From: Hypericum androsaemum
Lineage: Eukaryota > Streptophyta > Magnoliopsida > Malpighiales > Hypericaceae
NCBI GenBank assembly: GCA_963995505.1
Contig: OZ023187.1
Location: 6,101,176-6,165,175, forward strand
Direction: 5' to 3'
DNA length: 64,000 nt
Part shown: one piece after another, positions 11,567 to 23,259 of the stretch
How the letters are laid out: every line of letters begins with the position of its first letter
Position numbering within the stretch: the first letter of the stretch is position 1
Notes under the pieces: generated by a model
Databases searched by the model: none
Told to the model about the DNA's origin: nothing
What the model saw: the letters and a program-made list of their open reading frames with translations, nothing else
Translations under genes and position numbers: made by a program

Positions 11567-12047
11567 TAGGATGACTGGCATATGTTTAGTTGTTATATTG
11601 GTTGGCTAATATTTCTCAACTTTAATTTTGCACTTTCTTGTCTGTTAACAGAGATGCAACATAATGCTAAATATAAATGCAAACTGGAACTAGTAATTAC
11701 TTCTTTAGCTCGTCCAAATAGGTCTGTACAAGAGCCGAGGTAATGAAAATATGTATTGGATTCTTTTTTGGTAAACATTATTGATGGTGATAATTAAATT
11801 GGGTTCAACTATTCAATATGTTACCTCAATCGATAATAGATCTGATTGGCATTTACATGATCAATATATCTTTGTATCATGAAATAGAGATTGTATGATA
11901 ATAATAGACCATCAATTATATGTTTTAAATTTGAAGTAGTCGATCGAGTAAATATCTAGACACCGAGTATTTTTAAAAAAACATGTTAAGTGCACATCCA
12001 TGGTACAACAATCATAAGCAGCAGCACCAATCGCTTGAGACATTAGT
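11567..12047. other. AT-rich spacer
   Basis: Nothing recognisable was seen between the two SINE copies. Confidence 0.4.
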
Positions 12048-12059
12048 GGAGAAGTTTTT

Positions 12060-12161
12060 TTAAGGTAAAATTTACACCATGAGAATGACATGATTTAAAT
12101 TATAGATCTTTTAAATATTTACAATTTCTTTGTGCCGTTCGACAATAAACTTTTTGGCAGC
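12060..12161 (-). mobile_element. SINE of the same family, minus strand
   Basis: The direct repeat ggagaagttttt occurs at 12048-12059 and 12162-12173. The insert starts with a T-run (A tail on the minus strand) followed by aaggtaaaatttacaccatga, the reverse of the tail consensus of the 11441 copy. The B box is degenerate (ATAATTTAAATC on minus). Confidence 0.7.
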
Positions 12162-12173
12162 GGAGAAGTTTTT

Positions 12174-12644
12174 ACTTCGCAAGACATATGGGCCATACAG
12201 TTTTCATAGCAGTAAAAACATGTGCACTTGATCAAAATTGTTACCGAGATTTGAAACTATAATCATGACTCTCACCCAAAATGTTCGATCCTCGCTAACT
12301 CCCATCATTATGGTTGTCGCCATTATTACTCCCGCGTACATCGGCTCAACTTTAAGTAACAATTGAAACACCAAACATAATTTTCCCATTCTAATCATGA
12401 TGAGTCGGGACGTTTTAAAATATCCACGTGGCGAGCCGGTGGGCAGCGCCCGGGGTGGTCGGGGAACGTCAGCCAAATCTCGGATTCTCCGATACCCTGA
12501 ACACTGACGTGGCGAAGGAAGGAAGGGGAAAGAGCTAACGAAGAAGTTGCAGTCAAAACATAAAATTTTGGTTTAATTTTAGTGTTAATTTTTGGTGGTC
12601 ACCGAAAATTTTGGTCGATTTGGATGATTTAGACCCTTAAAACC
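12174..12644. other. Spacer with a GC-rich patch
   Basis: No gene was recognised. The patch at 12425-12500 (cacgtggcgagccggtgggcagcg) is GC-rich against an AT-rich background and contains CACGTG, but no transcript structure can be assigned. Confidence 0.35.
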
Positions 12645-14953
12645 GCAACTTTCTAGAACACTCCCCAAGCAGTCGCTAGCCCCGCTGCCCGATTTTCCAC
12701 TTGCTTCTTTTCTCGACACTCTCAACGATCTCAACCTTGGCGAGAAATCATCCCTTGCAAAGAACCATGAAGCTCCACCCAAACTTCAACAAACTCCACC
12801 TTGATGAGACACCGCCCTTTGGAGAACCATGAGATCTTGCAAAACCAAATCGACTCTACCGACTCTAACTCGAACCACAGATACACTCCATCAAGAAGAC
12901 CATCTACACTTTCTCTCAATCTTTATCCAATCACTTGGAGACATCCCCCAAACTCGAGTATTCCTGAGCTTGCCTGATGCATTTTCTCCAAACTCCATCG
13001 AATCCCAACTTGCAAGTTCACTTGTCGAAGCAACTTTGTGACCAATAGATGCTCCTCTATTTTCTCGGTCATCTCTATGCTCCGCAACCTCGAACTGCAT
13101 CTCTGTTGGACCTTTTTGCCTCAAACTAATGCTACGATCTATAGCATACAATGGGCAGCCTTTTGTTTCACCAAGTACAATCCTTGACACGTTGCAAACT
13201 TCACCGCTCGTCCTTGAGTAAGATACCTGACTCGTCCGTAGTGTTACAAACAGCTTCACATTCCCAATACCAAAGCTACCCAACACCTTTGCTTTACGCG
13301 CGCCTTTAGGCAACTATAGTGAGGCCTTACTAACATTGTCTCTGCAAATCCCGATTACACTCAAACAATTAATATCAAGACCTCGCTCCTTTATATGATC
13401 TAACCTCATATGACCTCACCTAACCTGTAGGTATTTCTAGCATCTTTTTTACCTTTCATCACCATCATAACATCCTTCTCCACCTCAATTAGCCTGCCTA
13501 CAACCTTATAGTTGTACCCACTATAATCCAAGGCTCCTAATGAGATTAAATTTCTCTCTAACTTCGAAACATGTCTAACCCCTCACAACTTTCTCTTAAC
13601 ACCATCCCACATCTTGATTCAGATATCACATATGCTAGCAAATCTATAAGTAGAACTATCACCCATAGTCACCATACCAGAATCAACGAACTTGTAGGTG
13701 TCGAACCACCCTCCCCTATGTGTCATGTGAAAAGAATAAGCGCTATCCAAAATCCAAAAAATCGATAGGATGCTTCAAAAATACCGTCCGAGTATGAGGC
13801 CAATTCATAAATGCCGAGTTCTTCTTGGACAATCCTTCTTCACGTGCCATTTTTCTCTGTAGTTGAAGCAATTTTCTGTGAACATACTTGACCCCGACTT
13901 GGATCCTCTTCTATTTGTTTCTTCTCTACGACCATGGCTACCCCTCACAACCATCCTTTCTATTCGTTCACTACTAGTTTTCCTCCTTTGGTAAAACCCT
14001 AGCATAGCACTCGTGACATTCTCCAACACCAAGAATTCCTTCTCCCAAGTTAGAGTTGTAAACCAAACTCTCGTTGAAACTTGGTGAGGAATTTAGCAGT
14101 AACAATGTCTTGCCTTCATGCTCGAACTTCACATCAACCCTTCTGAAATCACTCAACAATTGATTGAAAGCATTGATGTCTTGGCTCAAAGCTGAGCTCT
14201 CCATATATTAAGCCTGTGCAATCTTTGCTTAAGAGATAACGCTTGTTCGACAGAGACTTTGACATATACCTTTGCTCTAATTTCTTCCAAACTCTAGCTG
14301 ATGACTCCTCATCTGTGACATGATACAACACGTCATCTGCCAAGCACAAGCGAATTATCGCCACCGCCTTGGTCTCCAACTCTTCCCACTCTTACTCCTC
14401 CATCTTCTCAGGCTTCTTCCCCAAGAGTGCGTTGACCATCCCTTGTTGTACTAGTAAATCTTTGACACGCCTTTGCCATAACCCAAAATTTGATGATCCG
14501 TTGAACTTCACAAAGGTAAAATTTGTGCCGTGATCTGCCATCCTCCAACCTGACTTTGATACCAATTGTTAGGAAATCGAGGATATCAAGATAACAAGAA
14601 TGCTAAAGATGGACACGAGATTTTACGTGGTTCAGCCTAATGCCTACATTCACGGAGAGAAATGAGAATTTTTATTTATGAGTATCCGAGTCACAAAGCC
14701 ATGCATGAATTAAGGTAATATTTTTTTTATAATAGACAAACCCTTGTACGCCAAGAAACCTATCTAGGTTGTCTTATGAGTCCAAAACAAAAGTCTGAGC
14801 AAAACAGAAAATAGTCCGCAGCACACCCTAGCGGGCGCTAGGGGCCCAACGGCCACTAGGCTCTGCAAAACCTGACTTTCTGGAACACCCCCTAGCGATC
14901 GCTAGTCCCGCTGCCCAATTTTTCACTTGCTTCTTTTCTCAACACTCCCAACA
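12645..14953 (-). mobile_element. Non-autonomous Ty1/copia-like LTR element, left end truncated
   Basis: The right LTR spans 14567-14953 (tgttagg...cccaaca). Directly inside it, on the minus strand, is TGGTATCAAAGTCAGG, a primer-binding site of the initiator-methionine tRNA type. The left copy is only the last ~80 bp of the LTR (12645-12726), matching 14872-14953 in its ctttct-gaacac and ccgctgcccgattttccacttg segments. The interior carries decayed gag and protease but no recognisable integrase, reverse transcriptase or RNase H. The same architecture recurs in the element at 20289-22250, so the two belong to one non-autonomous family. No target duplication remains because the left end is lost. 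Confidence 0.75.
13560..14541 (-). pseudogene. Decayed copia gag-protease region
   Basis: On the minus strand from ~14540 the sequence encodes a copia gag start (GSSNFGLWQRRVKDLLVQQG), then IRLCLADDVLYHV and VWKKLEQRYMSKSLSNK. A zinc knuckle of form CX2YX4HX4C (CFNYREKWHVKKDC) follows, in which the second Cys is replaced. A protease-like ILDSAYSFHMTH and a LERNLISLGALDYSG stretch come next. A stop lies after EKMEE and several frameshifts interrupt the frame, so it cannot produce a full Gag. Confidence 0.75.
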
Positions 14954-16179
14954 CACTCCAACTGAACATTTGGCCAGTTTAATTGGTTGGACTGTCAATA
15001 AGCAACGTTAAACACATGTCTGACCACCTTCCAAAGTTTGGTATACAAAACAACCATCCACAACACCACGCTGCATTAAAATAGTGGTCGAGACCTAATT
15101 AAATTAGTATTACTTCCCTTTGTACAATATACGTATTATGCCTCTATCATATTCAATATTCATGCTGTAATAACGGGTTATAATGTAAAATTTTTTTAAT
15201 ATGTTTTGAAATTCTGCTCAACTTGAACTTAATTAATTTAGCCAGTTAAGTGTACACGAGGATACCATTTTTTTAATGCTTAGTGCCCACCTCAAACTCG
15301 TCAATATCTTAAAGAAACTTGCATATAATACTGCCGTCCTATGTTGCATAGCACATGACCTTTGATCGAGTATAATATATGTGACAAGCTAGCTAAGAGT
15401 ACTATTCACAATTAGTTGATTACACCTTGATCTATCTTTTACAATCATCCAAAAGTTAGGAGATTCTAAAATGGGTGGGACATTAATTCTTAATTGTTTG
15501 ATGTGCTTATTTTAACTATTAACAAATTTTACATTTGTACCGTCCACTAGCCGTCATGATGGGAATGCTCGACTCTAAATAATGTACGTTCAAAAAATGT
15601 GATGGGTATTGACAAATCGGGGATTGTACTATCCTGAAAGGCCAAGGACCAAATTGACAGGTTTAGGTATTTTCAGGACGAAAAAAAGGGACAGGTGTAG
15701 TCTAGGGGGCTAACATTGAACGTAGACCAAGAGAGCTTTTCCCAGGATAGCGGCCACATGACTTCGAAAGATAAGAGCTGCTTGGTACCTACCGAAAGTT
15801 GTCGCAATCTAATTTATATTTTGGCTTTCTTTTTATATATATAGTTTTAAATTTGAATTTGCGACTACCTTTCAAAAATAATCCCCTCAGTGAGGTGTAA
15901 CTTAATAAAATAATATTCTACCAAGAATTGAAGGGAAAAAGGAGCTATTTAGAAACTGCTAAACAGGGGGAGGGACGTTTAACCCACCGGAGGAAATTAC
16001 CCCCACTTAATTTTTTTGTTTGATAATTATGTATATTTTTTAACGTATATCCCTACTAAAATTAGAAATTCACACCACTAAAAAATTAATCAACATAAAA
16101 ATTGAAACCAGAATGGCCCATTACCAATGAATTATCACAGATTTTATAATGAAAGGATTAAAATATTGCTGGAGCCATG
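14954..16179. other. AT-rich intergenic stretch
   Basis: No recognisable gene, repeat or RNA. Short open frames have no family resemblance. Confidence 0.4.
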
Positions 16180-16845
16180 ACACTACTAAAAGTGTCAAAA
16201 CAAAGGTTGCAAGATTTAAGAGATACATAGTGGACTTCTTTGCTATTAGACGCTTCAGCATTTTGCACAGAACATGAGATTATTGTTCCACATATGGAAG
16301 ATCTCGGCACAAAAATTTTCAGGTTACTAATCTGCACCATTATCAAGTTGATATTTTCTATGCAATTATAAATACACAGCTTCAAGAATTAAATAGTTGA
16401 TTTACTGAGATCAACACTGAATTACTTTTTGGTGTGGCATGTTTGAGTTCGGATGAATCATTTGCTGCTTTTGATAAGAAAAAAATTGCTTGGTCTGACT
16501 AAGTTTTATCTGACATGAGATCTAATGATGAATTTTATGATATAAAGAGGATCGATATTTTGGCTCAGAAGTTGGTGCAAATACAGAGAGATCTCATTTA
16601 TCCTACAGTATTTCGGCTGCTGAAATTAGCTTTGATATTGTCGGTTGCGACTACAAGTGTTGAGAGAGCCTTTTCTGTAATGAATATTTTGAAGAATCGT
16701 CTTCGCAACAAGATGTGAGATCAATTGCTAGCTGATTGTTTAATTACATATATCGATAAAGACATAATAGATTGTATTGACAATGTAGCTATTATGGAGC
16801 GATTTCAACGCATGAGTAATCGTAGAGGACAATTATAAATGTTGT
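16180..16845 (+). pseudogene. hAT transposase C-terminal relic (TTF/MYM-type, dimerisation domain)
   Basis: The plus-strand translation, with interruptions, matches the end of plant zinc-finger MYM/TTF-type hAT transposases: SKQRLQDLRDT, a stop, then LLLDASAFCTEHEIIVPHME, and later INTQLQELNSRF. ELLFGVACLSSDESFAAFDK follows, and the open block 16515-16718 contains DMRSNDEFYDIKRIDILAQK and the conserved hAT dimerisation core VATTSVERAFSVMNILKNRL. Several stops (for example after IAWSD and after RNKM) and frameshifts show that it is dead. The N-terminal half and the catalytic DDE region are absent. Relic reading continues to about 16840 (ERFQRMSNRRGQL-like). Confidence 0.85.
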
Positions 16846-17210
16846 AATTACATACGTTGAACTTTTTGGAAAAAAAATTATATTGTCCCCACTCCCAAAA
16901 TTTTCTGGCTCCGCCCCTACCGCCAAGCTCAATTTCCCATTCGCATGACAAAAAAAAAATCAAGTTGGATTTAGTGATTTTACAGTGAAAATGGCATTTG
17001 GCGGGCCTGGATTTGTATGTGAAATATTTTATCTATTGAATTATATATTTAGATTAAATGTGAAAAAATTATAACTTTAAATATTATTGATAACCCCATA
17101 AGTAATTTTTAGAAAATGTTACATCATAAGGCTAGTGAAGAGCAATCAACTTATACAACCTATAAGAATCCATATCAATAGTTACATCAAGACTAAACCC
17201 GACAGACTCT
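16846..17210. other. AT-rich spacer
   Basis: The sequence cccactcccaaaattttctggctccgcccc just after the hAT relic may be its 3' terminal region, but no matching inverted terminus was found. Nothing else was seen. Confidence 0.3.
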
Positions 17211-17426
17211 AAGGTCAAATTTTACTTTAGTACCTAAAATTTTAAAATCTAAAAAGTTCATAAAAACGGCAATAATAAAATTGGGTCACTTCAATAATTT
17301 TGACGGAGAAGGATAGAGACGAGGGAAGATAAAGGGAGGGAGACAAAGGGTTTGAAAATTACCATATTTTTATTCGACATTTATAAGTTTTTTTATTATT
17401 CGGGTACTGAAGTAAATTTTGACCTT
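17211..17426. mobile_element. Small inverted-repeat MITE
   Basis: The left end aaggtcaaattttactttagtacc and the right end ggtactgaagtaaattttgacctt are reverse complements, and similarity extends ~65 bp inward. The centre contains gaggga-rich sequence and no coding potential. No convincing target duplication flanks it, so the superfamily is uncertain. Confidence 0.6.
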
Positions 17427-17582
17427 ATATTTTCCGAGCACGACATCATGCTGACATCAACAATTTGAACAAGTTGGCACGGAATGAACATTAGTAAATC
17501 AATTTATAAAAGTGAGTGATCATCCAAGGAAAAAAATTAATTACAGACTATTTTATAAATTGTGTGACTATGATTTTTTTTT

Positions 17583-17840
17583 ATAAGTAAAATTTATTAA
17601 AAGAGTAATATGTACAAAATCCACCCCCGTTATAGACCACAACAAAATTATAGAACAAACAATCCCCAGAGAACCGAAATGACCCCAAAGCAAAATTGAA
17701 AAACTAAGTGGGGTGGTGCGAGAGACCAGATCCAAATCAAAATCAAGAGTCCAAGAAGAGAGACAGGTCTTGCCCCGCAAGGTCTTTTGTTGATCCCACC
17801 AGAAGATTCACTCTTTGATTCGAAGTGAGATAGTACGATG
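17583..17840 (-). mobile_element. LINE 3'-end fragment with target duplication
   Basis: A direct repeat gactatgatttttttt flanks the insert (starting 17566 and 17841). Read on the minus strand the insert ends TTTTAATAAATTTTACTTATAAAAAAAA, a LINE-like 3' tail with a poly-A run. The body (TTGATTTTGATTTGGATCTG...) is untranslated 3' sequence, so this is a strongly 5'-truncated copy. The same tail occurs near 6010. Confidence 0.7.
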
Positions 17841-17858
17841 GACTATGATTTTTTTTAA

Positions 17859-18945
17859 GGAAAAAAAATTACAAACTCCTGAATTTCAAGATAATGTACT
17901 AAAAGGTCTTCTCCTTAGTAAAATAATCTCTAAATTTTAAAAAATTAAACTAGTTAATCTCTCTTACAAATTTATTTAATAAATTTAATTAAATTACAAC
18001 ATGATATTACCAATATATCTTTAAGCTAATCATCCCACCTCGTTAAAAAGTTAAAAAGTTAGATTACTCTCTCCGCCGTCTGCCTTCCCTTCCCTTCCCC
18101 TCCCCACCCTCTCTCTCCCCTCCCCACCCATTACCAAAATACCTTCTTCCACCTCCTTAACTCCATCGCCTCACCACCAACTGATTATTAAGTAATTATT
18201 TAATTAAGAAAGGAACACAGAACACCGCCGGAGAAGTAATCATTAATTAATTTATTTGATCGGTAATAGTAATTTAGAGGGAGATTGGGAGTTGTTTTCT
18301 GTTTGTCTATCGGCAAAAGAAGTGCAAGCGACCCCATCTCCGCCATCAAGGAGCTCGTCGAGAACAGCCGTCACCTCCGTAACCTCGCCGTCAAAGACGA
18401 CGACCTCAAGCTCATCCAGGTCTCAACAACGGTCACGACATCCAGGTCTCAAACATGATAAGTAAATAAATCAAAACTAACCATATTCCATAAAATTGGT
18501 ATGTCAAATTCTAATCAGTATTTAACTTGATTGTTTGACGACCTCCTCGATACGTCTCATCTTTTTTTTAGGGGCGATATGTCTCATCTTTTATTTGCTA
18601 TCACTAGTTACAATAGATTAGGGTTCTTTTCTTAAAAAGAGTGTTCGATCTTAGGTTTAGTATTTTCCTATAGTGGTTTAGGTTTTTTTTATGACTTGTT
18701 TTTTTAAATTGTACTCTCAAAAAGAAAGTTTTTGTTCATGACTTACGGGTTCACATCTTTCATAGTGGATTGGGTAATTATTAATGATATTTTGGTAATC
18801 TCATCTAATAATTTAATTGAATTTGTCAAATAAATTGGTAAGAGGAACTAACTAATTCAATTTCTAAAAACTCAGGAATCATTTTACTAAAGACATGACA
18901 TTTGAGTACATTATCTTAAAATAGAGAATTGTGAATTTTTTTTCC
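17859..18945. mobile_element. Pack-MULE-like element carrying an MLH1 fragment
   Basis: Long inverted repeats are visible: left 17859-18040 begins ggaaaaaaaattacaaactcc, and the right end 18760-18945, read in reverse, begins ggaaaaaaaattcacaattct. They share aagataatgtact, tagtaaaatgattcc-like and aatttatttgacaaatt-like blocks over ~180 bp. Flanking tttttttaa (17850-17858) and tttttttat (18946-18954) match at 8 of 9 bases, fitting a MULE duplication, though T-runs make this weak evidence. The interior holds a gene fragment resembling MLH1. No transposase. Confidence 0.75.
18310..18457 (+). pseudogene. MLH1: MLH1 (DNA mismatch repair) N-terminal fragment
   Basis: Within the Pack-MULE the plus strand reads, across frameshifts, AKEVQATP, then PISAIKELVENS, then LAVKDDDLKLIQVS, then NNGHDIQVS. 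This follows the MLH1 GHKL-ATPase motif order AAGEVIQRPVSAVKELVENS, VVKDGGLKLIQVS, DNGHGI. A few bases are deleted after the VENS codons (the LDA segment is missing). Pieces in different frames show it is not functional. Only ~50 of ~730 residues are present. Assignment to MLH1 rather than another MutL homologue rests on the KDGGLKLIQVS-like segment. Confidence 0.75.
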
Positions 18946-18954
18946 TTTTTTTAT

Positions 18955-19394
18955 CCCACATATATATGTTCCGATGCAAAAGCTGAAGGGAAAAAAAGGA
19001 GGATACATAAAATCGAAGACAGAGAATATTTCTGAAGTAAACCGCGTTGCAACAAAGCTAGCATTTAGGCTTATACAACGTAGTAGATAAAGTTCTGTAG
19101 GCGTTGATTAATTGCTGAGTGTGAGTGGTATCACTTCATAGGCAGACAAACAGGCAGACAAACAGCATCATGTTTTCCCCCTTTCCGCCCTTCCTCGATC
19201 TCTGGCAAAAGCAAATTAATTAATTAATTAGATTGCTCTTATGCGCTCCTCCTCATTTATGTCTCTAAAAATAGTTTCCTCCAGGTTTTAAAAAAGACAA
19301 AAGAAAGTATTTCCTCTGCCTTTGAGAACGTAGAATAACTTGTGAGTAGAACTTTACATAATATCTTTTGGGATCTGGTGTGATTCAAATCTAG
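18955..19394. other. Spacer between Pack-MULE and plastid-derived insertion
   Basis: Contains a short direct duplication (ggcagacaaaca twice near 19141-19163) and a taattaattaatta run near 19216. No gene is seen. Confidence 0.4.
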
Positions 19395-19735
19395 ATCGCT
19401 GGGTGAGCTAACTCTAAAACCTAGTCCACAATTTGGATTGTAGGTTATAACGTGCCTGTATAAAGTAAGAATCGTTAGTAATCATCGGTAAGTTATACAG
19501 TTATGAATTCGTTCCTAGATATTGTACACACCGGCTATCACACTAGAGAAAGTGACCATGCTCGAAGTCTTTACCTTAATTGCAAGGAAGGGAATGCCAA
19601 AGGCATAACTAGTGACTAAAGTGAAGTCGTAGTAAGGTAGTTATACTAGAAGATGCATTGGATCACTTCCTCCTCATGGAGAAGTAATGTTTGTTGGGTA
19701 CGTTAGTTTGACATAGCTTCACACGCAAAAAAAAC
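19395..19735 (+). pseudogene. Nuclear plastid DNA insertion: 3' end of chloroplast 16S rRNA and start of its spacer
   Basis: The sequence follows the 3' part of plastid 16S rRNA: gtgagctaac, gaattcgttcct, ttgtacacacc, gtcacact, ctagtgact, gtgaagtcgta and aaggtag, then ggatcacttcctcct. It continues into the 16S-trnI spacer (tgtttgttgggta, tttgacatagcttcacac). Most differences from the expected plastid sequence are C-to-T and G-to-A (for example ttgtacacaccggctatcacac where cgcccgtcacac is normal). This is the usual decay of methylated organelle DNA in plant nuclei. It is not an active rRNA gene. Confidence 0.9.
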
Positions 19736-20288
19736 AAAACTACATGTGTATCATAAATCTTCTTTTGTTTTTCTATAGCGAAATAAGACCAAGTCTATGA
19801 GTTTATTATACTAGGTCATAATAAGTTGATAAGACGCCCATTTACTTTGTACCGGTTAAGTTCACAAGTTGGAAATAAGCTGTGTCTCAGACAATTAACA
19901 TCCTCCATAATCAGCATAACTAATATACATATATCAAGTATTTTCGTAAAAAAATATTTCCTCCCAAACATGTATAATGCTTTACTGCTCAAGTGGGTTT
20001 GAAATTTTCCTTTCAACAAGGAGGCAAAATGTGCTGCCATCATTAAAAGCGTATACAATTTTACGCCCTCATCCACGTTGGACAGCATCCCAAAGCCAAT
20101 CAGAGGGGGTAGTGCCTCTGGACTGATCACTGGCATCATGGAGGTATCTTATGTGACCTCTTTCCTCGCCTCTTCTATCTTTCGGAACAAAAAGAGGTAA
20201 ATATCCTGGATTGCGGGGAGTGGACTGATTCTAATTGGAACTGGAACCTCATATGGCATCGTAGACTCTATGTATGGGAATCTGATGA

Positions 20289-22250
20289 TGTTAGGAATTC
20301 AGCAACTAGAGAACAAGATTGCACAAAGAACACGGAACAAGAGAATTACGTAGTTTGACCTAATGCCTACGTCCACGTAAAGAAATGAGAATTTTTATTG
20401 ATGAGTTTCCGAGCCAAAAGCCATACAAAAAACCTAGGGTAACATGTCTTTATATAGAGACAAACCCTTGGTGTACAAGTAACCTATCTAGATCGGATTA
20501 GGAGTCCAAAACCTAGTCATAATAGGAATAGGAATAGGAAATAAGTCTTACCTATTTCTCGTCATCCCAACAATCTCCACCTTGGCGAGAAATCATCTCG
20601 TGGAAGAACCATGAAGCTCCACCCGAATTTCAACAAACTCCACCTTGACAAAACACGGCCCCATGAAGAACTATGAGATCTTGCAAAACTAATTTCACTC
20701 CACCGACTCCATCTCGGACCATAGATAACTGCATCAATAAGACCATCTCAACTTTCTCTTCACCTTTTGTTCAATCACTTGGAGCCAGCCCCTAAACTCG
20801 AGCTTCTGAGCTTGCTTGGCCTATTCCCTCCAACCTCCATCGAACCCCAACTAGCGAGTCCACTTTCTGAAGCAACCTTGCGACCAATAGACGTATCCTC
20901 TATTTTTCGATCAGCCCTATGCTCCGCAACCTCGAACCGCTCTTCTGTTGGAACTTTTTTCCTCAAACCAATGCTACTTGCCATAGCATACAAAGGGCAA
21001 CATTTTATTCCACCAAGTAGAACCCTCAACATGTCACGAGCTCCACTGTTCGGCTTTGAGTGAGATACCCGATTCGCCCGTGGTACTACCAATGACTTTC
21101 CATTCTCCATACAAAACCTACCCAACACATTTGACGTGCACGTCCCTTTAGACAACCATAGCAGGGCCCAGCTAACAAAGCTTCTCCGAGACAACCATAG
21201 CACCTTGCCAACCATGCCTCCACGAAACAACCTTAGCTTGCTATCCATGTCTCTGCGAATCCCAACTGCACTTAAACTATCAATGTCAAGCATTTGCTCC
21301 CTCATACGAACCAACCTCATATGACCTGAGTTTTTGCCAACTCCTTCAGACCCATTGATGTGACTCCACCTACAATAATGTGACTCACTAACCTATAGGT
21401 ATTCCCTTTCACCCTTCATCCCTACCATCGCATCCTTCTCCACCTTCATTAGCATACCTTTATAACTATCACTGTTATAATCCAATGTCCCTAATGAAAA
21501 GAGATTACTAGGATGCATTGAACTTGATAAGACAGAAAGCCAGTCACCATCCGACCTGTCTGAATATGTGGCCATGGTTGTGGATGTCGATCCCTCTTCG
21601 TTGTCTTGATCCCTAGTTCGTCCTGGATAGTCCCCTTCATGTGCCTTTCTCTGCACTTGAAACTACTTCTATTGAACTTCTTTGACTCCGACTTGGATCC
21701 TCTTCCACAACCCAGCTGGTGGCTCCTCATCATCCGCCAAGCATAAGCGAATCTTCGCTACCGCCTTGGCCTCCAACTCCTCCCATTTTTGCTCCTCCAT
21801 CTTCTCGGACTTCTTCTCCGAGAGCGCGATGACCATCCCTTGTTGCACGAGGAGATCCTTGACACGCCTTTGCCATAACCCAAAATTTGATGAACCATCA
21901 AACTTCACAAGAGCAAACTTTGCGCCGTGATCCGACATCCTCCAACCTTAGCTCTTAATACCACTTGTTAGGAATTCAGCAATTAGAGAACAAGATCGCA
22001 CAAAGAACACGGAACAAGAGAATTACGTTGCTCGGCCTAATACCTACGTCCACGGAGAGAAATGAGAACTTTTATTGATGAGTTTCCGAGCCACAAAGTC
22101 ATACAAAAATCCTAAGGTAACATGTCTTTATATAGAGACAAACCCTTGATATACAAGTAACTTATCTAGATCGGATTACGAGTCCAAAACCTAGTCAGAA
22201 TAGGAATATGAATAGGAAATAAGTCTTTTCTATTTTTCTCCATCCCAACA
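20289..22250 (-). mobile_element. Complete non-autonomous Ty1/copia-like LTR element inserted in a LINE
   Basis: Two near-identical LTRs of ~284 bp (20289-20572 and 21966-22250) run tgttaggaattcagc...catcccaaca and are flanked by the exact duplication gatga (20284-20288 and 22251-22255). On the minus strand the primer-binding site TGGTATTAAGAGC lies inside the right LTR, and a purine tract (AAGGTGGAGAT) precedes the left LTR. The interior (~1.4 kb) holds gag and protease remnants only. It interrupts the LINE, so it is the younger insertion. LTR differences are few, suggesting a fairly recent event. Autonomous helper elements would have been needed. Confidence 0.9.
21390..21940 (-). pseudogene. 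Internally deleted copia gag-protease remnant
   Basis: The minus strand from 21938 encodes a copia gag start (KFDGSSNFGLWQRRVKDLLV) and AKIRLCLADDEEP. It then jumps, relative to the related element at 12645-14953, over the central gag to SKSESKKFNRSSFKCRERHM. That is a broken zinc-knuckle region. It ends with a protease-flank piece, NLFSLGTLDYNSDSYKG. The deletion removes roughly 150 codons. A second open stretch (20775-21320, minus) is alignable with 12891-13313 of the sister element but was not assigned to a known domain. Confidence 0.7.
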
Positions 22251-23238
22251 GATGAGAAAATGAATTTGCTGCAAGTGCTGTCAAAATGGGAGCCACAGAG
22301 GGTGGGCTCGGATGCAATTCTGCGGTCGAAAGGTAGTGATTTGGTGCATATCAAGGTACATCAATTTACTCCTTTTTCAAAGGAACTTGGAGGGATTTGG
22401 AAGATCAATGTCCCATCAAAAGTTCAATGTGTCATCCAAGGAAAATTGCCTAATAAGAAGGAGTAGGTTGGATGCTTGGGATTGCTTATGCCCCCTTTGC
22501 TTGGACAAGAACGAGACGCCTGCTCATCTCTTCTTGCACTGTTTGGTCCTTCTATCCCTTTCGCGTTGGAGCAATGGTGTTACGTGCTCGGGGGTTTCCA
22601 GGTATGAGAAAGTTTGGAGCATAATTTTTACCTCTACAATGTGGGGCTTGTGGTTGCTCAAGAATAGAATAATTTTTGAAGGGGCACAAGTGGACAAGGA
22701 TCGGTTGATGCATTCTATCTTATTACATGGCCAAGAGTGGTTAATGTGGGAGGATTCTTCTTTGATTCAGAGGCAGCAACTTATTTCCTTCCTGACGTCG
22801 TTGCGAGAACCTGATTGATTTGTTTTCCTCGTTGACTTGTGCTGATATTATGGATAGTTATAGGCTTGGGTTATTAGGTTAGGATAAATTATAAATAGCG
22901 AGGTTGTTCGCTATTAATTTTTGCCGGGTGGATGATTTGTATAGCAGTGTAAACGACACAGCTCTTTTTCCAACTACCATTTTTTCCCATTGAATTTTAC
23001 AGTTTTTAAATTTTTAGTGAGTTTCTCGGTTACAACCTCTCTACTTTTATGCGGTGGGAGTCATCTCTCGGAAGGAGGAAAGGGTACTCACAGGTAGGGG
23101 TTTTCACGGGTAAGAGTTCAGGTAGATCTTTATAGGTGTGGGTAGCTCACTGTAGATATCATTAGGTTCTTTTTGTTTTTTTTCTCTTCTTTTTGGTGTA
23201 AATTTTCTTCTTCCTTTTTTAATAAAGCATATTTACTT

Positions 23239-23259
23239 AATATATATATATATATATAT
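23239..23259. repeat. (TA)n microsatellite
   Basis: About ten TA dinucleotides following the LINE 3' tail; it probably derives from that tail. Confidence 0.9.

Noticed and set aside
17211..17426. MULE with gene capture
   Set aside because: Inverted ends are present but the interior is only ~90 bp with no coding similarity and no target duplication; kept as a simple MITE.
19395..19735. A functional rRNA gene
   Set aside because: Only the 3' end of plastid 16S is present, with heavy transition decay; it is a nuclear insertion relic.
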